DNA from: Hyalangium ruber
Lineage (GTDB): Bacteria > Myxococcota > Myxococcia > Myxococcales > Myxococcaceae
Assembly (NCBI RefSeq): GCF_034259325.1
Contig: NZ_JAXIVS010000010.1
Coordinates: 62,001 to 126,000 of the forward strand
Length of the DNA stretch: 64,000 nt
Direction of reading: 5' to 3'
The notes under the pieces: model-generated
Told to the model about the DNA's origin: nothing
Databases searched by the model: none
Seen by the model: only the letters and a program-made list of their open reading frames with translations
Made by a program: the position numbers and the translations under genes
Shown here: positions 27,115 through 34,738 of the stretch, piece after piece
How positions within the stretch are numbered: the first letter of the stretch is position 1
Layout of the letters: each line of letters starts with the position of its first letter

Positions 27115-28032
27115 ATGGCGGATTCGTTCTGGGAGCAGCAGCAGCAACCACGCGAGCGGGCATCACGGATGCCTTGGGTGGTGGCGGTGCTGGTGGTGCT
27201 CCTGCTGGGAGTGTTCGTCTATTTCGGTCTGGGAGCGTACCGCGCGGCCCAGGCGCGCATCGCCACCGCCGAGTCCGAAGCCCTGAAGGCCCACGAACGA
27301 GCCAAGGCCGCCGAGCTCGCGCACAAGGCGCTGGAAGAGAAGTTGGCGGCGCTCGACGCGGAGCGGACGCGGCTGTCCACCGAGCGCGACCAGCTCTCCA
27401 CGGAGCGAGATCAGCTCTCCACGGAGCGTGACCAGCTCTCCCAGGCGGTGCAAGAGAAGGAGGCGGAGCTGGCCCGCCTCAAGGCCACGTACACGGACCT
27501 GGAGGAAAAGATGAAGGCGGAGATCGCCGAGGGCGAGATCCGCCTGTCCCAGGCCGAGGGCCGCATCCAGGTGGACCTGGTGGACAAGATCCTCTTCGAC
27601 TCGGGCGAGGCCAAGCTCACCGACCGCGGCGCCGAGGTGCTCTCGCGCCTGGGCACGGTGCTCGTGGGCGTGGAGGGCCGCAGCATCCAGGTGTCGGGCC
27701 ACACGGATGACAGCCCTCCCTCGTCGCGGCTGGCGGCCACCTTCCCCACCAACTGGGAGCTGTCGGTGGCGCGCGCGGTGAACGTGGTGCGCTTCCTCCA
27801 GGAGAAGGCGAAGGTGCCGGCGCGTCGGCTGGTGGCGGCGGGCTACGGGGACACGCACCCGGTGGCCAGCAACGCCACCCCCAAGAGCCGCGCGCGCAAC
27901 CGGCGCATCGAGATCCTCCTGATTCCGGACCTGCCCGCTGCCGCCTCCAAGGCCGCGGAGCTCACGAACACCGCGCCGACCGAGGAGAAGAAGTCGGAGA
28001 CGGCCTCCGCGCCGAAGCCCGGAGGCCCTTGA
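27115..28032 (+). CDS. OmpA-family coiled-coil protein
   Basis: A 305-residue protein with one membrane anchor at residues 20-45, a coiled coil (about 45-150) and an OmpA/MotB-like domain (155-285). The coiled coil includes three perfect or near-perfect copies of STERDQL, a seven-residue heptad encoded by three 21-base repeats at 27376-27438. The OmpA domain has SGHTDDSPP, NWELSVARAVNV and NRRIEILL, including the peptidoglycan-binding Asp and Arg. It likely connects the inner membrane to the cell wall. It resembles the OmpA-like protein at 15618. Its stop is followed by a perfect stem at 28032-28049. Confidence 0.87.
   Translation: MADSFWEQQQQPRERASRMPWVVAVLVVLLLGVFVYFGLGAYRAAQARIATAESEALKAHERAKAAELAHKALEEKLAALDAERTRLSTERDQLSTERDQLSTERDQLSQAVQEKEAELARLKATYTDLEEKMKAEIAEGEIRLSQAEGRIQVDLVDKILFDSGEAKLTDRGAEVLSRLGTVLVGVEGRSIQVSGHTDDSPPSSRLAATFPTNWELSVARAVNVVRFLQEKAKVPARRLVAAGYGDTHPVASNATPKSRARNRRIEILLIPDLPAAASKAAELTNTAPTEEKKSETASAPKPGGP
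27376..27438 (+). repeat. Three 21-base tandem repeats encoding STERDQL
   Basis: Units 27376-27396, 27397-27417 and 27418-27438 each encode Ser-Thr-Glu-Arg-Asp-Gln-Leu, with only a few synonymous differences. They extend a heptad coiled coil by whole turns and could vary in number between strains. Confidence 0.8.
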
Positions 28033-28049
28033 GCCAGGAAGTCCTGGCT
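28032..28049 (+). terminator. Perfect stem between convergent genes
   Basis: AGCCAGGA (28032-28039) and TCCTGGCT (28042-28049) form an eight-base stem with a two-base gap, directly at the stop of the OmpA-family gene, followed by the pyrimidine-rich CTTCTTCTTC. It may end transcription from the left; the two-base loop makes folding as a hairpin less favourable. Confidence 0.45.
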
Positions 28050-28575
28050 ACTTCTTCTTCATGCTCTCGAGCAGCTTGCGGAAGGGCTTCTCCGCCGCGG
28101 TGACGGTCTTCTCCGGACCGGTGAGCTTGAAGAAGACGGCGCCCTCGGGACCCTCGACGATGGCGCCGAGCAGCCGGGAGCCGGGCTTGGGCGTGGCCGG
28201 GCCCATCATCGGCCCGCCGGAATAGGTGCCCTTCACTTCCACCGTGGTGACGGGCAGCCCGGCGATCTTCTCCTGCTTCGTCTTCGCGTCTTTCTCCGCC
28301 GAGGTGCCATCCGGCCGCTGGAACTGCGACACCCAGCGCTTCACGTTGGCATCCACGGCGCCGCCCTGGCCCTTGCCAAAGTGGAAGACGGCGAGCTCGG
28401 CGCCCTCTGTATCTCCCTTCGTCGCCGGGATGTTGTAGGTGACGATGCGCATGGGGCGCTCCTCGCCGACCTTCCACTCGGCGGGAGCAATCCACGACAG
28501 GCCCGAGGCATCTTCCGCCCGAGCTACCCCCGCGACCGCGAGGCTGACGACAACGACACTGAGCATTCGGTTCAT
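28048..28575 (-). CDS. Exported protein of unknown function
   Basis: A 175-residue protein with a signal peptide (MNRMLSVVVVSLAVAGVARA) cleaved after ARA, then a beta-rich domain with a Trp-Lys-Val opening (WIAPAEWKVGEERPMR) and FHFGKGQGGAVDANVKRW. This pattern resembles small exported proteins with a PsbP/Mog1-like fold seen in many proteobacteria. No metal or catalytic motif stands out. It converges with the OmpA-family gene; the stops are a few bases apart. Function unknown. Confidence 0.7.
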   Translation of the reverse strand: MNRMLSVVVVSLAVAGVARAEDASGLSWIAPAEWKVGEERPMRIVTYNIPATKGDTEGAELAVFHFGKGQGGAVDANVKRWVSQFQRPDGTSAEKDAKTKQEKIAGLPVTTVEVKGTYSGGPMMGPATPKPGSRLLGAIVEGPEGAVFFKLTGPEKTVTAAEKPFRKLLESMKKK

Positions 28576-28649
28576 GGCACTCCAAGCGTAAGTGAAGGCC
28601 CCGCAAGCTGCTCGACTGCCCGTTCAGGGAGCGGCAATCGAGGGAGCGC

Positions 28650-29687
28650 TCACCCGGAGCCAGGGATGCGCTCGCGCCGCAGCGGGCGCCAGCGGTAGGG
28701 ACAGTCGCGCAGGTGCAGCACCGAGTCCAGCCGCGAGTGGCCCTTGAGTGCCCCGTCCTGCATGTACTCGCAATAGAGCTCCACCGGCCGCACGAAGCTC
28801 GCGTTCCACGGTCCCCGGTCGATGGTGAGCACGTACACGTAGCCGTCCGCCACGCCGAAGGCGTCGTAGCACTCCACCAGCGGCTCGTGCAGCGACTCCA
28901 GGCTCGGCCACACCGAGCCCAGGGGCGCGCCCGGCAGCGGTCGCGTGTCCAGCACGCCCACCAGCCGGCCTCCCGGAGAAGCCGCGCCAGGGTCCACCGC
29001 GAAGGTGAGCCGCTCGTCCTCGCGAGCCATCACCATGTCCGCCTCGCCGAACTCGTGGAACTTGAACTCGATGAGCGTGTTGCCGATGCGGCGCATCAGC
29101 GGATCATTCGTCTCGCTGCGCACGAAGTAGCCGCCGCGCCGCCAGCGCCCCTCCGCGTTGCGGTAGCGCACCGCCGCGCGGTAGCTCACCTGGTAGAAGT
29201 TGAAGCCCACCAGCCCCGTGAGCCCCTGCGGTCGCATCTCCCGCAGCGAGGACATCAACACCTGCACCCACGCAGTGCCCCGGTGCAGCTCCGGCTCCAG
29301 CGGCGCGGGCAGCAGCTTCTTGAGCACGTGCGGCGTCACCGCGTAGTTGAGCGAGAGCGCCTCCACCCACACCGTCTGCACCTGGGTGAGCCAGGGCACC
29401 GAGGGGCACTCCTCCATGCCGGCAGTGGAGGGGCTCACGTCCTGCGAGCGCTCCAGCGCCGCATGGACCTCGCGCAACACCGCGTGGCCCTCGGGCGTGG
29501 GCAACAACACGCCCACCTGCTCCGTCACCAGCCCTCGCCCGGCGAGCGCCACCAGGGCCCGCTCTCCCGCCTCGCGCGCCACGCCCGAGCCCTCCAGACG
29601 CCAGAGCAACGCCGCGCGCTTGAGCCCCAACGGCTCCATGGACAGGGCCACCAACACGGCCAGCTCGTGCGGCGTGGGCATCGTCAT
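28650..29687 (-). CDS. DUF2071 domain protein
   Basis: A 345-residue protein. Residues 1-85 look like a winged-helix or small helical lead (LALSMEPLGLKRAALLWRLEGS and GLVTEQVGVLLPTPEGHAVL), and residues 95-330 form a DUF2071/acetoacetate-decarboxylase-like fold with a WxxALSLNYAVTP start and FNFYQVSYRAAVRYRN in the middle. DUF2071 members (YqjF) are of unknown activity. ATG 29687 overlaps the stop of the upstream membrane-protein gene as ATGA, so translation is coupled. The winged-helix lead is unusual for DUF2071 and suggests a fusion. Confidence 0.75.
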   Translation of the reverse strand: MTMPTPHELAVLVALSMEPLGLKRAALLWRLEGSGVAREAGERALVALAGRGLVTEQVGVLLPTPEGHAVLREVHAALERSQDVSPSTAGMEECPSVPWLTQVQTVWVEALSLNYAVTPHVLKKLLPAPLEPELHRGTAWVQVLMSSLREMRPQGLTGLVGFNFYQVSYRAAVRYRNAEGRWRRGGYFVRSETNDPLMRRIGNTLIEFKFHEFGEADMVMAREDERLTFAVDPGAASPGGRLVGVLDTRPLPGAPLGSVWPSLESLHEPLVECYDAFGVADGYVYVLTIDRGPWNASFVRPVELYCEYMQDGALKGHSRLDSVLHLRDCPYRWRPLRRERIPGSG

Positions 29688-30304
29688 ACGAGCCGGACCT
29701 CCGCGCCGCCCGCCGCCAGGCGCTTGCGCCGAGCCCGGTGCAGCAGCAGCCCGCCGATGAACTGGGTGACGAACCACAGCGCCCCGAGCACCGCGAAGCC
29801 CAGGTGCGGCACGCGCGCCAGCACCAGCGCGCTGAGCACGAACACCGCCGCGGCCGCGTACCAGGCGCGCCCCATGATGGCGCCCATGACGGAGAAGGCC
29901 ATGGCGATGAGCACGCACGCCACCGAGGGCATGAAGAGCACCTCCAGCCCCAGCAGCCAGTTGCACAGCGCCACCAGCACATGCGCCGCCATGCACGTCG
30001 TCCAGATGGACCACACCTGGCGCTCGATGAACGTGCGCACCCCGGCCGCCTCGCGCCGCCGCAACCAGAAGATGGAGATCAGGTTGAGCGGAACAATCGC
30101 GCTCCACAGCAACGCGTAGGGCCCAGGGCTGCGGTAGCCCTGCGCGTAGAGCGCGTGCGTGGCCAGGAAGCCTCCGCCGTTGGTGAAGGCGTGGATCATC
30201 CAGATGACGCCCCAGTTCTGGAGCGCCGTGTCGTCCCTCGCCTGGGAGACGACGCGACGGATGAGCTGCAGGGCCTCGGCGGCTTCCTCTCGATTCATGC
30301 GCAT
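29684..30304 (-). CDS. Multi-pass membrane protein of unknown family
   Basis: A protein of about 206 residues, with a start at ATG 30304 or two codons later at 30298. The first 30 residues are soluble and helical (EAAEALQLIRRVVSQA). About five or six membrane segments follow, and then a basic tail (HRARRKRL). No known transporter signature is visible. It is translationally coupled to the DUF2071 gene (overlap ATGA at 29684-29687), so the two may work together. The 139 bases to the divergent VolA-like gene probably hold the promoters of both. Confidence 0.7.
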   Translation of the reverse strand: MRMNREEAAEALQLIRRVVSQARDDTALQNWGVIWMIHAFTNGGGFLATHALYAQGYRSPGPYALLWSAIVPLNLISIFWLRRREAAGVRTFIERQVWSIWTTCMAAHVLVALCNWLLGLEVLFMPSVACVLIAMAFSVMGAIMGRAWYAAAAVFVLSALVLARVPHLGFAVLGALWFVTQFIGGLLLHRARRKRLAAGGAEVRLV

Positions 30305-30442
30305 TCGCGAGCCTACCCGAGAAAGCGGGTTTGCCTCATCGCATGTGACTCACTGCGTCACCGCCTCTTGCTTTCGGCACGATCTCGAACGTGCTACCAA
30401 ACCCTGCCTTCTGTCGTTCCACCTCGGAGGGGGTTACCCACA

Positions 30443-33337
30443 ATGAAGAAGCTGTTGCTCGTCGGGGCCATGGCCCTGGGCGGGGCTTCCTGCGCACCGG
30501 ACATCAAGCAGGACGAGCCCGCCAATTTCGTGATCGCCCAGTTCGATCCGGCCGCAGAGACCCCTGTCGTCCCCACCCCGAATGATCTGGCGATCAACCA
30601 GGACACGGGCCTGGTGAACGCCCCCATCAACCCGTCGGCCTCCGCGGCCGAGCAGGAGTTCACGCGGGATTACCTCAACACGCTCAACGGCTTCCCGACG
30701 AGCGCGCCGGCCACCGCGAAGCTGGTGGATCTGGATCCGGCCACCATCAATGAAAACACGGTGCTCTTCATCGACCTCCTCAAGGGCACGGCCATCGCCA
30801 AGCCCGAGGTGACGCCCAAGGCGCGCGTGTACAACGAGGAGACGGACACGCTGGCCGTCCTCGCTCCCGACACGGGCTGGTCCAAGGGTGGCCAGTACGC
30901 GATCGCGCTCATCGGCGGTGAGAGCGGGCTGAAGGGCAAGAACGGCAAGCCCGTGGTGGGCTCGGCGGTGTGGGCGTTCGTCACCTCCGAGGAGCCGCTG
31001 GTCACCTGCGAGGACCTGACGGCGCCCGACTGCCGCGCCACCACGGGGATCATCCCCTCGGACGAGGAGGATCCGGCCGCGCGCATCGCGGACCAGACGG
31101 CCAGCGCGCTGCAGTTGGAGCGGCTGCGTCGCTCCTACAAGGACGTGTTGGACGGCATCGCCAACACGCGAGGCGTGGCCCGCAAGGACATCGTCCTCAT
31201 GTGGACCTTCACCATCATGAACCAGCCGGAGCTCACGTTCGATCCGGCCAAGAGCGTCATTCCCTTCCCGAACGACATCCTGCGCCGGCCCTCGGGCAAC
31301 ACCGCGACGCTGGACTTCCCGGAGCTGCCGGCCGATGCCTCGGAGCTGCAGAAGCAGCTCTTCGCGGGCCTGGAGACGCTGGATGGCTTCTCCACCACGG
31401 CGCCCATCGTCTCGGAGAACGGCGCGGCCACCGGGGCGATCGACGTGGGCAGCAAGCTGGATCCGAACACCCTGGGCTTCACTGAGACGGACCCCACGAA
31501 GAAGAACGTCAACTTCGTCAAGCTGACTCCGGGCGGAACGGCCCCGAACGTGACGGTGTGCTTCAACTGCACGGGCACGGCGACGAGCGGGCCGCAGCAG
31601 CTGCAGTTCGTGCCGCTGGTGCCGTTGGATGAGAAGTCCCAGTACGCGGTGTACATGACGACGGCGCTCAAGGACGAGCGCGGCCGGCAGGTGGCGCCCG
31701 CGGGGGCCTTCGCGCTGGCGCGCCTGGCCAACCCGCTGGTGGCCGATGGCAAGAGCACGGTGTCGGCCCTGACGGACGAGCAGGCCCTGGGCCTCGAGCC
31801 GCTGCGCGCGGGTCTCAAGCCGCTCATCGACGGGCTGGTGGCACAGGGCCTGCCGCGCTCGAAGATCGCCCTGGCGTGGGCCTTCACCACGCAGAGCACG
31901 GTGTCCACGCTGCAGACGCTGCACGCGATTCCCTCGGTCCTGCCGGCTCAGGCCATGCCGGACTCGCCGACCTACCTGGTTGAGATCACCACCAACTTCA
32001 AGGCTGCCATGCAGGCCCGGGGCCTGCCCACTGGTAACCTCGGCAAGATCTTCGAGGGACAGATCATCGTTCCCTTCGCGCTCACGAACACGGGTGGCAC
32101 GCTGAACCCCGACGCCACGAAGTTCCGGTTCGATCGCATCCCCTTCCTGCTGGCGCTGCCCGCAGCAACTCTCCCACAGGGAAGCCCTGGCTACCCGGTC
32201 ACCATCTTCAGCCACGGCCTGACCGGCAACCGCAACAACGCGCTCGCCATCATCAACGGCCTGGCTGGCGCGGGGCAGGCGACGGTCGCTATCGACACCG
32301 TCTTCCACGGCGAGCGCACCAGCTGCGTGGGCCTCAGCGCGGCGGCAGGGCAGAAGGAGAACAACGGGACGCTGATCGACACGCCGGACAAGGCCTGTGC
32401 CAACGCCGCTACCCAGCGGTGCGAGACCAGCCCGACCAGCCCGAGCTTCGGCCGCTGTGTCGCGACCGAGGACACGTTCCGCGCCAGCTGCGGCGAGGAC
32501 GTTCGTGGCCCCATCCCGGGGGACGTCTACTGCGGTCAGCAGGGCCAGGGCCGCTGCATGGCGGATGCGAAGTGCGAGGGTGGCAGCTTCAAGCTCAACC
32601 CCGACACCAATGCCCCGTACATCTCGGGCTGGAACCTGCTCAACCTCACCAACCTCTTCGCCACGCGCGACAACTTCCGCCAGCACACCATCGATCACGC
32701 CCAACTGACGCGAGTGCTCGCCGGCAGCGGCATTGACGCCGCGCTCGCCGATAAAAGTGCGGGGCCGATCGACGGCGACAAGATCAACTACCTGGGCCAG
32801 AGCCTGGGCTCCATCGTGGGCCCCCTGTTCACCTCCGTGTCGCCGAGCGTGAAGAACGCGGTGTTCAATGTGCCCGGTGGAGACCTGACCGGCGTCCTCA
32901 TGACCTCGGGCGCCTTCGCGACCCAGCGCAACGGATTCCTGGCGGCCCTGGCCGCGAACCGCATCAACGTGGGCACCCCGGAATTCGATCAGTTCCTCGG
33001 GCTGGCCAAGATGATCCTCGACCCGGCCGACCCCTTGAACTACGCGTACCAGGTGGAGAACGGCACGGTGCCGGCCAGCCGCCAGGCGCTCTTCCACTAC
33101 ATCACGGACGACGAGGTCCTGCCGAACACGGGAACGCAGCTGCTCATTCGGGCGGCCAACGAGCGGGCCGCGGACAAGAAGGACGTGTCCGTGCTGCAGG
33201 TCAGCTCGGCGACTCCTCCGGTTGAGATGGGCAAGGTCAACCGCCACGGCTTCCTGCTGAACTTCGTGGATCCCGCCGTGACGGCCGAGGCTCAGACCAA
33301 GGCCATTACGTTCCTCAGCACCGGGGCCCTGCCGTAA
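30443..33337 (+). CDS. VolA-like surface lipoprotein lysophospholipase
   Basis: A 964-residue lipoprotein with GGAGGGG upstream of ATG 30443. The lipobox is GGASC after residue 12. Residues 20-570 are a long beta-rich region typical of these proteins. Residues 580-960 form an alpha/beta-hydrolase: oxyanion loop FSHGLTGNRNN at about 588, nucleophile in GQSLGS (near residue 787), a candidate Asp in ITDDEVLP and a final His in NRHGFLLNF. A Cys-rich insert (about 635-710) lies between. The next gene encodes a FadL porin, the same order as volA-fadL in Vibrio. The pair would cleave acyl chains at the surface and import them. Confidence 0.83.
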   Translation: MKKLLLVGAMALGGASCAPDIKQDEPANFVIAQFDPAAETPVVPTPNDLAINQDTGLVNAPINPSASAAEQEFTRDYLNTLNGFPTSAPATAKLVDLDPATINENTVLFIDLLKGTAIAKPEVTPKARVYNEETDTLAVLAPDTGWSKGGQYAIALIGGESGLKGKNGKPVVGSAVWAFVTSEEPLVTCEDLTAPDCRATTGIIPSDEEDPAARIADQTASALQLERLRRSYKDVLDGIANTRGVARKDIVLMWTFTIMNQPELTFDPAKSVIPFPNDILRRPSGNTATLDFPELPADASELQKQLFAGLETLDGFSTTAPIVSENGAATGAIDVGSKLDPNTLGFTETDPTKKNVNFVKLTPGGTAPNVTVCFNCTGTATSGPQQLQFVPLVPLDEKSQYAVYMTTALKDERGRQVAPAGAFALARLANPLVADGKSTVSALTDEQALGLEPLRAGLKPLIDGLVAQGLPRSKIALAWAFTTQSTVSTLQTLHAIPSVLPAQAMPDSPTYLVEITTNFKAAMQARGLPTGNLGKIFEGQIIVPFALTNTGGTLNPDATKFRFDRIPFLLALPAATLPQGSPGYPVTIFSHGLTGNRNNALAIINGLAGAGQATVAIDTVFHGERTSCVGLSAAAGQKENNGTLIDTPDKACANAATQRCETSPTSPSFGRCVATEDTFRASCGEDVRGPIPGDVYCGQQGQGRCMADAKCEGGSFKLNPDTNAPYISGWNLLNLTNLFATRDNFRQHTIDHAQLTRVLAGSGIDAALADKSAGPIDGDKINYLGQSLGSIVGPLFTSVSPSVKNAVFNVPGGDLTGVLMTSGAFATQRNGFLAALAANRINVGTPEFDQFLGLAKMILDPADPLNYAYQVENGTVPASRQALFHYITDDEVLPNTGTQLLIRAANERAADKKDVSVLQVSSATPPVEMGKVNRHGFLLNFVDPAVTAEAQTKAITFLSTGALP

Positions 33338-33370
33338 CCGCCCTCAGCGCGAGATAGAGAGAACAACTCC

Positions 33371-34567
33371 ATGATGAAGAACACACTCTCCGTCGTCACC
33401 CTGCTCGCTGCCGGCGTCAGCCACGCCGCGGGCTTCTCCGTCGACACCCACAGTGCCCGAGCCACCGGCATGGCCTCCACGGCCAACGCCCTGATGGATG
33501 ACTCGTCGGCGGTGGCCTACAACGCCGCCAACATCCTCGGGGTGGAGAAGCTCGACGTCACCGTAGGCGACGTGGCCATCATCCCGCGGCTCACGTTCAC
33601 CCCCACGGATGGACAGAAGCAGGGCTTCAAGCCGACCGTCGTTCCCCCGCCACATGCCTTCGCCGTCTACCGCATCAACGAGAAGATGGCGGCCGGCATC
33701 GGCCTCTACGTGCCATTCGGCGCGGGTTCCAACTGGGTGGATGACTTCGTAGGCCGCACCATCGGCTACGAGTCGCAGGTGGCCACCTACTTCATCAACC
33801 CGACGTTCGCCTACCAGCCCATCGACGGGCTGCGCCTCGGCGTGGGCGTGAGCCTGGTGCGTGGCACGGTGTCCATCCGCCGCAAGCTCGACTTCGTCGC
33901 GAGCGAGGGCGCCATCGAGCTCGGTGGTGGTGGCTGGGGCTTCGGCTACAACGTCGGCGCCCAGTACGAGGCCGTGGACAACTTCCTGAGCATCGGCGCT
34001 TCTTTCCGCGGCCCGAGCAAGGTGAACTTCGACGGCAAGGGCGACTTCCAGGACGTGCCCGACGCGTTCGCGGCACAGCTCCAGGACCAGCCCGTGAAGG
34101 CCGCCATCACCCTGCCCGGCACGGCGCGCGTAGGCCTGGCCCTCACGCCGCTGGAGCGGCTGAAGGTCGGCCTCGACGCGAACCTCGTGCTCTGGTCGAG
34201 CATCGATCGGTTCGGCGTCGAGTTCGAGAACCCTGCGCTCACCAGCTTCGCGCCCAAGCAGTGGAAGAACACGTGGAACTTCCACGTGGGCGCCGAGTAC
34301 GGCGTGACGGAGGCGCTGGCCGTGCGCGTGGGCCTGGCGTACGACCCGTCGCCGAGCCCCGCCGAGACGCTGACTCCCGACCTGCCGGACGCCAACCGCT
34401 ACAACGCGGCGGTGGGCGTGGGCTATTCGTTCAGCCCTGTGCGCGTGGACGTGGGCTACCAGTTCGCCTACCTGGATGACACCGCGAGCACCTCCCCGGC
34501 CATGCCGGGCACCTACGGCGGCATTGGTCACGCCGTGGGCCTGACCCTCGGCTACTCGATGAAGTAA
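33371..34567 (+). CDS. FadL/OmpP1/TodX-family outer-membrane fatty-acid transporter
   Basis: A 398-residue outer-membrane barrel. The signal peptide ends SHA before AGFSVDTHSARATGMAST, and the N-terminal hatch segment (GMASTANALMDDSSAVAYNAANI) is the standard FadL pattern with NPA-like Asn. The barrel ends in GLTLGYSMK. It moves long-chain fatty acids across the outer membrane. It lies 33 bases downstream of the VolA-like gene and should be co-transcribed. Two hairpins follow, the second a strong terminator. A second Met (33374) is also possible as start. Confidence 0.92.
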   Translation: MMKNTLSVVTLLAAGVSHAAGFSVDTHSARATGMASTANALMDDSSAVAYNAANILGVEKLDVTVGDVAIIPRLTFTPTDGQKQGFKPTVVPPPHAFAVYRINEKMAAGIGLYVPFGAGSNWVDDFVGRTIGYESQVATYFINPTFAYQPIDGLRLGVGVSLVRGTVSIRRKLDFVASEGAIELGGGGWGFGYNVGAQYEAVDNFLSIGASFRGPSKVNFDGKGDFQDVPDAFAAQLQDQPVKAAITLPGTARVGLALTPLERLKVGLDANLVLWSSIDRFGVEFENPALTSFAPKQWKNTWNFHVGAEYGVTEALAVRVGLAYDPSPSPAETLTPDLPDANRYNAAVGVGYSFSPVRVDVGYQFAYLDDTASTSPAMPGTYGGIGHAVGLTLGYSMK

Positions 34568-34585
34568 CGAACACTCCCGCACCGG

Positions 34586-34607
34586 GGCAGGGCCTAAGCG
34601 CCCTGCC
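34586..34607 (+). terminator. Hairpin 3' of fadL-like gene
   Basis: GGCAGGGC at 34586-34593 pairs with GCCCTGCC at 34600-34607 (loop of six). There is no T-run directly after it. It precedes the stronger terminator by about 26 bases. Confidence 0.4.
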
Positions 34608-34633
34608 TGGGTGTTCATCGCCACAGAAACTCG

Positions 34634-34674
34634 ACGCCCGGGCCTCTCACTCGAGAAGCCCGGGCGTTGTTTTT
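34634..34674 (+). terminator. Intrinsic terminator of the volA-fadL operon
   Basis: ACGCCCGGGC (34634-34643) pairs with GCCCGGGCGT (34658-34667), a perfect ten-base stem, followed by TGTTTTT. This is the textbook form on the plus strand. Confidence 0.85.
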
Positions 34675-34738
34675 GGGCCCATAGCCTGGGCCTTCGCTAT
34701 TTTACAACTGGACAGCCAGTCACCTCCGCCATCCGTGA

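Noticed and set aside
30434-33247. A 937-codon open frame on the minus strand.
   Set aside because: It lies antisense to the VolA-like gene and shows only Arg/Gly/Val-rich text.
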